The notes under the pieces were generated by a model. It saw only the letters and a list, made by a program, of their open reading frames with translations. It did not search any database and was not told the origin of the DNA. Both the position numbers and the translations under genes were made by a program. DNA of 64,000 nt from Streptomyces sp. Tue6028 (lineage in GTDB: Bacteria; Actinomycetota; Actinomycetes; Streptomycetales; Streptomycetaceae), in the NCBI RefSeq assembly GCF_002300165.1, contig NZ_MLCE01000031.1:1-64000 (forward strand), in the 5' to 3' direction. This document shows, piece after piece, positions 7,741-15,654 of this stretch; the stretch's first letter is position 1; each line of letters opens with the position of its first letter.

Positions 7741-8514
7741 CTAGACGCTGTAGCCGCCGTCGACGCCCAGCGCCTGCCCGGTGATGAATCCCGCGCGGTC
7801 GGAGGCGAGGAACACGACCGCCTCGGCGATGTCCGTCGCGGAGCCGAAGCGGCGCAGCGGGATGTTCCGCCGGGTGATCTCCAGCGCGGCTTCGTCGAGC
7901 TCGCCGGAGCCGATCAGCCGCGCCGCGTTGCCGTCGGTCAGCATGCCGGGGCCGACGCAGTTCACGCGGACGCCGTACCGCCCCTCCTCGGCGGCCAGCG
8001 CCCGGGCCACCGCCTCGACCGCCCCCTTCGTGCCGGACGACAACCCGTCGCGGACGGGGAACCGCCGGGTGGCCACGGTGGTGACCGCGACGATGCTGCC
8101 CCGGCTCTCCCGCAGCAGCGGCAGCGCGGGGTGTACGAGATTGAAGAACGCCCCGGCGTCCGCGTCGAGTTGGGCGCGGTACTGGCTCGGCGTCACCTTG
8201 CTCAGATGCACCATGGGCACGTGCGGACCCGCCGCGTACACGAGGGTGTGCAGCCCCCCGGAGGCGGCGGCCTCCGCCACGGCCTGCGCCGTGGCCGCCT
8301 CGTCGCTCAGGTCGACGCGCAGTGCCAGCGCGCGGCGCCCCGGCCGGCCGACCTCCTCGGCGAGCGCGTCGGCCGCCGCCCGCCGGCCGCGGTACGTGAA
8401 CGCCACGTCGCTGCCCCGCCCGGCGAGCGTCCGAACGACCGCCGCGCCGATGCCGCCCGTACCGCCCGCGACGAACGCGACGCCCGGCCGCTTCGAGAAG
8501 TCCTCCACGCTCAC
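7741..8514 (-). CDS. SDR family oxidoreductase with non-canonical active site
   Basis: A 257-residue short-chain dehydrogenase/reductase fold. Residues 12-22 carry the nucleotide-binding GGTGGIG. An NAAG-like AAG lies near 90, and the C-terminal FITGQALGVDGGYSV is the usual SDR ending. The YxxxK catalytic signature is altered: the lysine in SSGTKGAVEA is present, but serine stands where tyrosine should be, and the usual active-site serine is threonine (VTTVAT). The fold is secure but the activity is not; it may be a non-catalytic or re-purposed SDR. GTG 8514 is chosen as start, with GTG 8508 equally possible. It is convergent with the preceding membrane gene. Confidence 0.85.
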   Translation of the reverse strand: MSVEDFSKRPGVAFVAGGTGGIGAAVVRTLAGRGSDVAFTYRGRRAAADALAEEVGRPGRRALALRVDLSDEAATAQAVAEAAASGGLHTLVYAAGPHVPMVHLSKVTPSQYRAQLDADAGAFFNLVHPALPLLRESRGSIVAVTTVATRRFPVRDGLSSGTKGAVEAVARALAAEEGRYGVRVNCVGPGMLTDGNAARLIGSGELDEAALEITRRNIPLRRFGSATDIAEAVVFLASDRAGFITGQALGVDGGYSV

Positions 8515-8682
8515 GCCCCACAACCCCCGTGTACTCGGCGACGACGACCATCACGACCACACCCGGCCGGCAGCGGCCGCGTGCCACACGCGTACAACGG
8601 CCCCCGGGCGAACGGGAGTTCCAGCATGCACCTCCGTGCGCCGCGGCGGGTCCGACTCCGGTGATCGGGCGTGCGGTGGGTG

Positions 8683-10434
8683 TCAGGGGCGAAGGCGCCG
8701 GAGGTCCGACACAAGGACATCGGTGCTCGACAGGGTCATCGGCGCCGCGGAGACCGCCCGCACCCGTACCCGGACACCCCGGCCCGGCAGGACGAACCTC
8801 CCGCCGGGCGGCAGGAGTTCGTAGCGGGCCGTGCCATGGGCGCGCAGCACGGCGGGACCCGCCTCGACGCCCCAGTAGCGGCTCATGCCCTGCCCCTTTG
8901 TCAGGGTGAAGTGGGGACGCAGGGCCGCGCCGCCCTCGTTGGTGACCCGGACGGAGAGTGCGGTGAGCGCGCCGGCCGCCCGGCGTGCGCCGACGACGCT
9001 CATCCGGAGCGGTGGTGATCCCGTCGCCGCGAAGGCGACCGCCACGGCAGCCGGGGCCAGCAGGAGAACGGCCGCGACCGGACGCGCACGGCGCCCCGTG
9101 CGGCCGCGCAGCACGGCCGGGCGCGGCTGCCAGGCCGTCGTGAAGGACTGCCAGGGCGCGGTGACGGCCGCGGCCGTCCACAGGGGCGTCATCATCAGGT
9201 AGTAGCCGTCCTGCGAACGGGTCGCCACGTAGAACGCGCACCACGGCAGGACCGTCGCCGCCGGCCCGAGCCGCCGTACGAACAGCACGAACAGCACGAG
9301 CAGACCGGCGGCCAGCAGCAGACTCGCGTGCGCGTACCAGGCCAGCCGCCCACTGCCGTCGGTGAGGTACAGCGAGATGCCGACCAGGCCCTGACCGTGG
9401 ATGTCCGCCTGCTGGGTCAGCGGGAGCGCGATGCCCGATAGCCAGGCGCGGGGCTCGCTCACGATGAAGTACGCGTTGATGAGCAGCCAGGCCGTCACGG
9501 CCCCCGCGGCGATCCGGCCCACCGCGATCGCCGCGGCGCGCGGCCCCAGTTCGCCACGGCGCAGGGCGTACACACCGGCCAGCAGGAACGGGGCGAGGAA
9601 CCACGGCAGTTGCTGCGCGGCACAGGCCGCGCCGAGGCAGGCGGCCCGCACCCGGTCGCCCCGGCCGCCGCCGCCCGTCCGCGGCCAGCCCACCACCACC
9701 GGGACGAGCAGGGCGCAGGCGACGACCGCCGGATAGCCGAGTCGGCCGTACGCGGGCAGCAGGTTGAGACCGAGGCAGACCAGCGTGGCCGCGGAGCGCC
9801 ACGGCACCGGCAGCAGCCGCCACATGACGATCGCGCCCACCACCAGGGCCCCGGTGCTCACGAGGGTGGCCGCCGCCGCGCCGTGACCCGTCCAGAGCAG
9901 CGGCGCGGTCAGCATCAGGCACAGCGGTGGATAGCCGTACGTGTAGTCGTAGCCCCCGGCCATCGTCGGGGTGAGCGCCACGCCGTGACCGAACAGCCAG
10001 GGCCAGGGCCGCCCGTAGACCTGGTGACCGGCGAGGAACTCGTGGGCGGCCTGCGTGGTGAGCACCGCCTCGTCGCTGCCCCCGTGGTTCATCACCCACC
10101 CGCAGACGGCGAGCGTCACGGCGGTCAGCAGGACGACCAGGTCGAGCCGGGCCAGTGCGCGGCTCCGGCGTACCACCAGGATGAGGGCGCCGGTGACGAG
10201 GATCGAGGCGTAACAGAGGGAGACGACCGCGGCCACCGGGAGACGGTGGCTCGCGGCCTGGACCCACAGCGGGCGCGTACCGACGAAGAGACTGATGTCG
10301 GCGAGCAGAGTCAGGACGCGGTGCCACTGGGTGGGCGTCCCGTCCTCGTGCCGGGGCGCGGACCTCCTGCCGGACGCTTCCTCCGAAGGGGTCTGGCGGG
10401 CGCTGGGCGACGGCCCGGTTTCTGCCGAGTACAC
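8683..10434 (-). CDS. multi-pass membrane protein, GT87-like (GT-C) glycosyltransferase candidate
   Basis: A 583-residue integral membrane protein with about ten to twelve hydrophobic segments from residue 70 to 480 and a C-terminal soluble beta-rich domain of about 100 residues. The first periplasmic loop holds acidic residues (NHGGSDEAVLTTQAAHEFLAG), and a later loop reads GGYDYTYGYPPL. This layout recalls DUF2029/GT87 polyprenyl-phosphate-sugar transferases, but the match is by pattern only. The GTG start at 10434 has a weak ribosome-binding site. It is transcribed with the SDR gene downstream (168 bp away) in the same direction. Confidence 0.7.
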   Translation of the reverse strand: MYSAETGPSPSARQTPSEEASGRRSAPRHEDGTPTQWHRVLTLLADISLFVGTRPLWVQAASHRLPVAAVVSLCYASILVTGALILVVRRSRALARLDLVVLLTAVTLAVCGWVMNHGGSDEAVLTTQAAHEFLAGHQVYGRPWPWLFGHGVALTPTMAGGYDYTYGYPPLCLMLTAPLLWTGHGAAAATLVSTGALVVGAIVMWRLLPVPWRSAATLVCLGLNLLPAYGRLGYPAVVACALLVPVVVGWPRTGGGGRGDRVRAACLGAACAAQQLPWFLAPFLLAGVYALRRGELGPRAAAIAVGRIAAGAVTAWLLINAYFIVSEPRAWLSGIALPLTQQADIHGQGLVGISLYLTDGSGRLAWYAHASLLLAAGLLVLFVLFVRRLGPAATVLPWCAFYVATRSQDGYYLMMTPLWTAAAVTAPWQSFTTAWQPRPAVLRGRTGRRARPVAAVLLLAPAAVAVAFAATGSPPLRMSVVGARRAAGALTALSVRVTNEGGAALRPHFTLTKGQGMSRYWGVEAGPAVLRAHGTARYELLPPGGRFVLPGRGVRVRVRAVSAAPMTLSSTDVLVSDLRRLRP

Positions 10435-10528
10435 GGCCCCAGAAGGTAGTTCCCGCAGGTGAGCGGGGTGCGGGAGGACGTGAAGAGTCCGGTGTGAGGC
10501 GCGTAAGAGGGCAAGAGCGGTCCAAGTG

Positions 10529-10948
10529 TCAGGCGTTGGAGAGCGACACCTCGGTGGACTTGATGAGCGCCACGACGTGGGCGCCGGGGACCAGGCCGAG
10601 TTCGGTGACCGCGTCCTTGGTGATGGCCGAGGTCAGCTCGCCGCCCGCGACGTCGACCTTGACGCGTGCCATGGCCCCGCCGGTGGCGACGTCCGTGATC
10701 GTGCCGGGCAGTTGGTTGCGGATGCTCACCCCGGCGACCGGCCCGGTCGCCAGGGACACCTCCGTCGACTTGACGAGGGCGCGCACCGTGGAGCCGGCGG
10801 CCAGGCCCAGGTCCTCGACGGCTTCCAGGGTGACGGCCGCGACGATCTCCTGGCCGCCGTCGAGACGGACCTTCACCGTCGCCATCACCTCACCCGCGGT
10901 GACGGAGACGACGGTGCCGGGAAGCTGGTTGCGGATGCTCAGACTCAT
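10529..10948 (-). CDS. tandem Mop-domain molybdate-binding protein
   Basis: A 139-residue protein made of two Mop/TOBE repeats (about 1-68 and 72-139). Each starts SIRNQLPGT and ends STEVSL. Di-Mop proteins (molbindins) bind molybdate or tungstate oxyanions in the cytoplasm for storage or homeostasis. No ModE-type DNA-binding domain is present, so this is a binding protein, not a regulator. The ATG at 10948 is preceded by GAGG. It is divergent from the SepF-like gene across about 175 bp. Confidence 0.92.
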   Translation of the reverse strand: MSLSIRNQLPGTVVSVTAGEVMATVKVRLDGGQEIVAAVTLEAVEDLGLAAGSTVRALVKSTEVSLATGPVAGVSIRNQLPGTITDVATGGAMARVKVDVAGGELTSAITKDAVTELGLVPGAHVVALIKSTEVSLSNA

Positions 10949-11048
10949 GGGGAGGCCTCGATCGCTCTACTGGGTGCCGGGTTTGCTGGACTATGCGCAG
11001 TTTGCCGCAGCGGGTAGGCGTGCGACCGCGTCGCGGACCGTGTCGCTG

Positions 11049-11078
11049 TTGGGCCGAACGGGTGACCATGCGTAAGAA
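11049..11078 (+). promoter_or_regulatory. candidate promoter of the SepF-like gene
   Basis: TTGGGC (11049-11054) and TAAGAA (11073-11078) are separated by 18 bases and lie 45 bp before the chosen GTG start. They resemble a vegetative sigma promoter. This is a pattern match only. Confidence 0.4.
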
Positions 11079-11123
11079 TTGCCCGGTGCAGATACTGAGT
11101 GCGAGTCAGGACGGGGTGGACGG

Positions 11124-11513
11124 GTGAACAGCCACGACGTCACCGACGAACAGTGGGAAGGGCTCGCCCAGGTCGTTCCGCTGCGGGGCAGGGACGCATG
11201 GCCGTCGGCCGTCGGCCACCGGTCGATCCCCGATGCCCCGACCGAGGCCCGGCGCCGTTTCGTGGTGCTGCGGGTCAATGTCTTCGCGGACGCCCGCGAG
11301 GTCGCCGAGACGCTGATGGCGGGCATTCCGGTGCTCCTGGACCTGACCGGCGCGGAGACCGATGTCGCCAAGCGGGTGCTGGACTTCAGCACGGGTGTGG
11401 TCTTCGGGCTCGCGAGCAGCATGCACCGGGTCGACCGGAACGTGTTCCTGCTGACACCGCCGGGGACCGAGGTGCGCGGGCTGATGGAGGGGGCCGGGGT
11501 TCCCGGCGTCTGA
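11124..11513 (+). CDS. sflB: SepF-like cell division protein
   Basis: A 129-residue protein with a SepF domain at about 35-120 (RFVVLRVNVFADAREVAETLMAGIPVLLDL... RVLDFSTGVVFGL). SepF anchors and bundles FtsZ. Streptomyces carries SepF plus two SepF-like paralogues (SflA, SflB) that modulate Z-ring placement. The N-terminus lacks an obvious membrane-targeting amphipathic helix, unlike true SepF. From memory, the gene order matches SCO5967 (SflB), hence the symbol. GTG 11124 is chosen because GGTGGA precedes it; an upstream TTG would add 15 residues. Confidence 0.8.
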   Translation: MNSHDVTDEQWEGLAQVVPLRGRDAWPSAVGHRSIPDAPTEARRRFVVLRVNVFADAREVAETLMAGIPVLLDLTGAETDVAKRVLDFSTGVVFGLASSMHRVDRNVFLLTPPGTEVRGLMEGAGVPGV

Positions 11514-11635
11514 AGGCGAGTTGGGTGGGTCCGGCACAGGGCCCCGGGGGTGTGCGGGGTCCGCCGGTACGTGGTCCGGGGGTGCGCGGGGTTCGAATCG
11601 GGGCCCGTGGCCCCCGGGCTGGGGCGAACAGGGCC

Positions 11636-11803
11636 TTAGGGGTTTTCGTTCGGATCAGCCCGGGTCCGCGGCGTCCGGCACGGCACCTCGCCGCGTTGTC
11701 GGGCCACCCGAGTACGCCCAGTACGCGGGTGATCCTCCGCCTTGCGATGCACCGCACAGGACGCCGCGGCCCGATCCGACCCGATCCGAACGAAACCCCC
11801 TAA
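11636..11803. mobile_element. 168-bp MITE-like repeat, copy B (inverted)
   Basis: This is the reverse-complement copy of the element at 53-220. It starts TTAGGGGTTTTCG and ends CGAAACCCCCTAA, so the terminal repeats are again complementary and flanked by TA. Copy length is exactly 168 bp. It lies 122 bp after the SepF-like stop codon, in the 565-bp gap before the ATPase gene. The internal segment around GCGTACTGGGCGTACTCG is nearly invariant between copies. Confidence 0.7.
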
Positions 11804-11878
11804 GTCGGCCCGATGTCGGAAGCCGGCCGCGGGCCGGACCGGGCCAGGAAGCCGCGCGGGCCGGGGGGTGCCGGACCG

Positions 11879-11956
11879 GCCCGTCCCGCGGGGGCGGTGG
11901 GCAAGCCCGTCCCGCGGGGTCGGTGGGCAGGCCCGCCCCGCGGGGGCCGGGGCCGG
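11879..11956. repeat. 26-bp tandem repeat, three copies
   Basis: Two 26-bp units (11879-11904, 11905-11930) differ at two positions. A third degenerate unit follows to 11956. Each contains CCCGTCCCGCGGGG. The repeat fills part of the gene-free gap between the MITE-like copy B and the ATPase gene. Confidence 0.7.
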
Positions 11957-12079
11957 AGGGCCGGGGTCCGACCGGCGCGGATCGCGGTGTGCGCGGCAGG
12001 CCGCGGCGCGCTCCCCCGATCGTGGGAAGGTCTCCGGGCCGGAACGGTTCGCCACCCGACGGAGGCCTACGGTCCGGAT

Positions 12080-13237
12080 ATGACCGTGTCATCCCCGGAG
12101 GCCGTCGTGACGGCGCGCACGCGCCCCGACCGCCCGGGCATCACCGAACTGCGGCTCGCCGCCTTCGCCGTCCACCGCCGTGTCCGGTTCCCGCTGGGAC
12201 CGCTCACCCTCGTCACCGGTCCGAGCGGCAGCGGCAAGACCGCCGCCCTGCGGGCGTACGAGGCGTTGGCGCGGCTCGGCGGCGGCGCGGAACTCGCCGA
12301 GGTGTTCCCCGATCCGGTCACCTGCGTGCCCGAGACGGCCCGGCCGGACGCCCAGCGACGGCGCGGATTCCGTATCGGCTGCACGGTGGACGGCCCCGAG
12401 GGCCCGGTACGGCTCGACGTCGCCGTGCAGGCCGAGCCCGAACTGCGCGTCGTGGGCGAGCGGTTGACGGTGGACGGGCGGATCCTGCTGGAGACGGCCC
12501 TGCGCGACCCCGGCCGCCGGTCCGTCCAGGCGGCCTGGCACACGGGGGGATCGTCCGCGGTGACCAGGGGACCGCTCCCGGACGACCGCCTCGGCACCGC
12601 GCTGCTGCCGTTGCGCGTCGCGGGCCGCACGGACGGCGAACGCCAAGTCCTCGCCGCCGCCGAACAGATGGTGCTCGCCCTGCGGTCCGTCTACGCCTGC
12701 GCGCCGAGCCCTCGGCGCATGCGCGCGCCCGCACCGGTCGGGCCGGGACGACTCCTGGGCGGCTGCGACAACCTCGCCGAGGTGCTGTGGCGCACGCGTT
12801 CGGAGTGCGCCCACCGCTACGCGCACCTGGTGGCGGCGGTACGGGCCGGATGCGCGGGCCCGGTCGCCGACGTGTCGGCCGAACCGCTCGGCGACGGCAC
12901 CGTCCGTGGACTCCTCGACCGCGGCGACGGCGTGCGCACCCCGCTCGGACTGCTCGGCGACGGCGAACTGCGCTATCTCGCGCTCGCCCTGGTGCTGCTC
13001 ACCGGGCCCGGCGTGCTGGAGGTCGACCAGGCGGGCGAGGTCCCGCAGGCGCTCCAGTCGCTGACGGTCCTGGCCGACGGCTTCGACCACTGCCTGGACG
13101 CCCGGCAGACGCAGGAACTGGTGCGATTGGCGGTGCGGATGTGCGAGCGCGGGCACATCCGGCTGGTGGGCGCCGTGAGCGACGCGTCCTGGGCCCGCGG
13201 GCTGCCCGGCGTCTCGGTGGTAGACCTTCGGTCGTGA
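12080..13237 (+). CDS. AAA/ABC-like ATP-binding protein of unknown function
   Basis: A 385-residue P-loop ATPase. Walker A is GPSGSGKT at about 47-54 (after LGPLTLVT). An ABC-signature-like LGDGELRYLAL occurs near 300, followed by a Walker-B-like VLEVDQAG in which the usual catalytic glutamate after aspartate is replaced. This order recalls RecF/SMC-type or AAA_21 ATPases with a short insert instead of a coiled coil. No nuclease domain is fused. ATG 12080 lacks a clear ribosome-binding site, but upstream in-frame sequence is low-complexity. The MazG-like gene follows after 34 bp and is probably co-transcribed. Confidence 0.75.
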   Translation: MTVSSPEAVVTARTRPDRPGITELRLAAFAVHRRVRFPLGPLTLVTGPSGSGKTAALRAYEALARLGGGAELAEVFPDPVTCVPETARPDAQRRRGFRIGCTVDGPEGPVRLDVAVQAEPELRVVGERLTVDGRILLETALRDPGRRSVQAAWHTGGSSAVTRGPLPDDRLGTALLPLRVAGRTDGERQVLAAAEQMVLALRSVYACAPSPRRMRAPAPVGPGRLLGGCDNLAEVLWRTRSECAHRYAHLVAAVRAGCAGPVADVSAEPLGDGTVRGLLDRGDGVRTPLGLLGDGELRYLALALVLLTGPGVLEVDQAGEVPQALQSLTVLADGFDHCLDARQTQELVRLAVRMCERGHIRLVGAVSDASWARGLPGVSVVDLRS

Positions 13238-13271
13238 CGAGAACGGACGCACCGAAGGTGGGACTCTGGCC

Positions 13272-13607
13272 GTGACGGACGACCTGAACGTGGCGAAGCT
13301 CCAGCGCAGACTGGCCGAGTTCGCGGCGGCCCGGAACTGGCAGCCGTTCCACACCCCCAAGAACCTGGTGGCCGCACTGAGCGTGGAGGCCTCCGAACTG
13401 GTCGAGATCTTCCAGTGGCTGACACCGGAGGAGTCGGCCCGGGTGATGGACGACGCGGACAGCGCGCACCGTGTCACCGACGAGGTCGCCGACGTCCTCG
13501 CGTATCTGCTCCAGCTGTGCGAGGTCCTCGGCATCGACCCGCTCTCCGCCCTCGACGCCAAGATCGACCGCAACGAGCGGAGGTTCCCGGCGCCGGGGGA
13601 GAGGTGA
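13272..13607 (+). CDS. MazG-like nucleotide pyrophosphohydrolase
   Basis: A 111-residue all-alpha NTP-PPase of the MazG/RS21-C6 class, which hydrolyses (d)NTPs to monophosphates and pyrophosphate. The metal-binding motif is visible: EASELVEIFQW at about 42-52, then DEVADVLAYLL at about 73-83, supplying the paired glutamates and an aspartate. The size fits a single-domain MazG-like protein. The GTG start at 13272 lies 34 bp after the ATPase gene. House-cleaning of damaged nucleotides is the usual role; coupling to the ATPase is unexplored. Confidence 0.9.
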   Translation: MTDDLNVAKLQRRLAEFAAARNWQPFHTPKNLVAALSVEASELVEIFQWLTPEESARVMDDADSAHRVTDEVADVLAYLLQLCEVLGIDPLSALDAKIDRNERRFPAPGER

Positions 13608-13790
13608 CGGAACCGGCCGGCAAGCCGCTTCGTCACTCTATGAAGTCATTGAGTCGGCTTCCATCAATTCCGTGTCCACAGATTTCGGGCTTCCTCTGGC
13701 TTTTCGTCCCACAGACCCTCACTCTGGGTAGTGAACAACGGAGTTCGGGCGGACGTGCGAAAAGCGCGTCGGGACAGACGGGGGCAGCGC

Positions 13791-14270
13791 ATGGACGCGG
13801 TGCGGCTCATCGTGACGAGCAGGCGTGCCCTGGCGGAGAGCGGCGACACCCCGGAGGTGATGACGGAGGCGTGGCAGGCACACGCCCTGGCTCAGGCGAT
13901 AGGCAGCCGCTTCGCCGTGTCGGGGCCTCCGGAACTACGGGGAGAGGCCCTGGGGTTGACCGAACTGGCGGGCCGGGGCTGCGGGGTCCTCGGCGCGCCC
14001 GCTCTCGACCTCGGGGCACTGCGCGCCGCCCAGCTCTCCGAGCTGGGGGACGCCCGGGAGTCGCTGCTGTGCCTGGGGGCCCTGCTCGGCGAGGTCGGCA
14101 TCGCCCTCGTCACCGTCGCCTGCGCGGCGGACGACGAGGGCACGTACTGGCAGTGCATGGAGGCCATCGACGCGGCCGACGAGTCGCGGGACCGCGTTCT
14201 GGAGATGCTGCGACGGCTGGCGGTCAGGGACCAGAAGGCGGTGGTGGAGCGGGACCGGGCCGCCGGGTAG
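13791..14270 (+). CDS. DUF6099-type hypothetical protein
   Basis: A 159-residue soluble, mainly helical protein beginning MDAVRLIVTSRRALAES. The N-terminal motif EAWQAHALAQAIG and the following GPPELRGEA match what I remember of the Streptomyces-specific DUF6099 family, whose function is unknown. An alternative GTG at 13731 would add 20 basic residues, but the internal ATG is the family-like start. The 183 bp before it (13608-13790) is relatively AT-rich and probably holds its promoter. Confidence 0.75.
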   Translation: MDAVRLIVTSRRALAESGDTPEVMTEAWQAHALAQAIGSRFAVSGPPELRGEALGLTELAGRGCGVLGAPALDLGALRAAQLSELGDARESLLCLGALLGEVGIALVTVACAADDEGTYWQCMEAIDAADESRDRVLEMLRRLAVRDQKAVVERDRAAG

Positions 14271-14415
14271 GCGCTCACGTCCCACCGCCGTGCGGCGGCG
14301 GGGCGGCGCCCCCGCGGGGGTGTCGGGCGCCGTCCGGCCCGTCCACCGCACCGGCACGGTCCGCCACCGCGCCCGGAGTTGACGGCCATTCACCCCGCAG
14401 GGAATGCCCGACGCC

Positions 14416-14469
14416 GGCCGGTCGAGCTGGAGTCGACCGCGTGGGCCGGTCGAGCTGGAGTCGACCGCG
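14416..14469. repeat. tandem 26-bp repeat forming two small hairpins
   Basis: Two identical 26-bp copies (14416-14441, 14444-14469) are separated by TG. Each contains GGTCGA-N7-TCGACC, a 6-bp hairpin. The pair lies between the convergent DUF6099 and LLM genes (gap 14271-14514) and may act as a bidirectional terminator. Confidence 0.6.
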
Positions 14470-14514
14470 CCGGCCGGCGCAGCCGGATTCGACCACGGCC
14501 CTCGGCGCCGCGAG

Positions 14515-15438
14515 CTACACCAGCCGGGGCATCACCTCGGAGGCGATCAGCTCCAGGTGGTCCAGGTCGTCGAGATCCAGCATCTGGAGGTACATGCGCT
14601 GCGAACCCACGGCCTGGTACCGGGCGATCTTCTCGACCACCTCCGCGGGAGAGCCCGCGAGCCCGTTCGCCTTCAACTCGTCGACATCGCGCCCGATGGC
14701 GTCCGCGCGGCGCTTCACCTCCGCGTCCGTCCGCCCGACACATGCCACCAGCGCGTTGGAGTACACCAGATCGTCGCCCTTGCGTCCGGCCTGCTCGGCC
14801 GCCGTGCTCACCCGGGCGAACTGCTGCTCCGTGTCCGCGACGGAAGCGAAGGGGATGTTGAACTCGTCGGCGTAGCGCGCCGCGAGGGCCGGAGTGCGCC
14901 TCGCCCCGTGACCCCCGACGAGGACGGGCACCTTCGACTGCGTGGGCTTCGGCAGCGCGGGCGAGTCCTTGAGCTGGTAGTACTTGCCGTCGAAGGAGAA
15001 ACGCTCACCTACGGGCGTGGTCCACAGACCGGTGACGATCGCGAGCTGCTCCTCCAACCGGCCGAACTTCTCCTTGGGGAAAGGAATGCCGTACGCCTCG
15101 TGCTCGGCCTCGTACCAGCCGGCCCCGAGTCCGAGCTCCACACGGCCGCCCGACATCTGGTCGACCTGGGCGACCTGGACGGCCAGGACGCCCGGGAGAC
15201 GGAAGGTGCCCGCGGTCATCAGCGTGCCGAGCCGGATCCGGCTCGTCTCACGGGCGATACCGGCCAGGGTGATCCAGGCATCGGTGGGGCCGGGAAGCCC
15301 GTCGACGGAACCCATGTGCAAATAGTGATCGGAACGGAAGAAAGCGTCGTAGCGCAGGTCCTCGGCGGCCTTGGCGACACGGAGCAACGTCTCGTAGGTC
15401 GCGCCTTGCTGCGGTTCTGTGAAGACTCGAAGATCCAT
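14515..15438 (-). CDS. LLM class F420-dependent oxidoreductase
   Basis: A 307-residue luciferase-like monooxygenase-fold enzyme, most likely using coenzyme F420, which is abundant in Streptomyces. The conserved SDHYLH near the N-terminus, ELGLGAGWYEAEHEAYGIPFP at about 100-120 and PVLVGGHGARRTPALAARYADEFN at about 175-200 are typical of TIGR03560-like F420 LLM proteins. ATG 15438 is chosen; the frame extends five codons further to another ATG. The substrate is unknown. It is divergent from the Hen1-Pnkp operon. Confidence 0.88.
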   Translation of the reverse strand: MDLRVFTEPQQGATYETLLRVAKAAEDLRYDAFFRSDHYLHMGSVDGLPGPTDAWITLAGIARETSRIRLGTLMTAGTFRLPGVLAVQVAQVDQMSGGRVELGLGAGWYEAEHEAYGIPFPKEKFGRLEEQLAIVTGLWTTPVGERFSFDGKYYQLKDSPALPKPTQSKVPVLVGGHGARRTPALAARYADEFNIPFASVADTEQQFARVSTAAEQAGRKGDDLVYSNALVACVGRTDAEVKRRADAIGRDVDELKANGLAGSPAEVVEKIARYQAVGSQRMYLQMLDLDDLDHLELIASEVMPRLV

Positions 15439-15654
15439 CCACCCATCATGCACCGGTCACAACAACCGCCCCGCCGCGAACCGCTGGCGCCCGGTTCACA
15501 GTCGTGAAGGAGTCCGCACGCGGGCGGAGGCAGCGGGTCCGGGGAAAATCCCGAGTCTGCCCAGGATGTTCACTGTACGTTGTCAGGGCGCGCCGAAATG
15601 CGTCGCATCCGACCACGTTTCCGCAGCTCAGAAGCTGCTTTAAGGCAGACCCCC

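Noticed and set aside
7313..10525. 1070-codon minus-strand ORF
   Set aside because: It covers parts of three real genes in another frame, with low-complexity Arg/Gly content.
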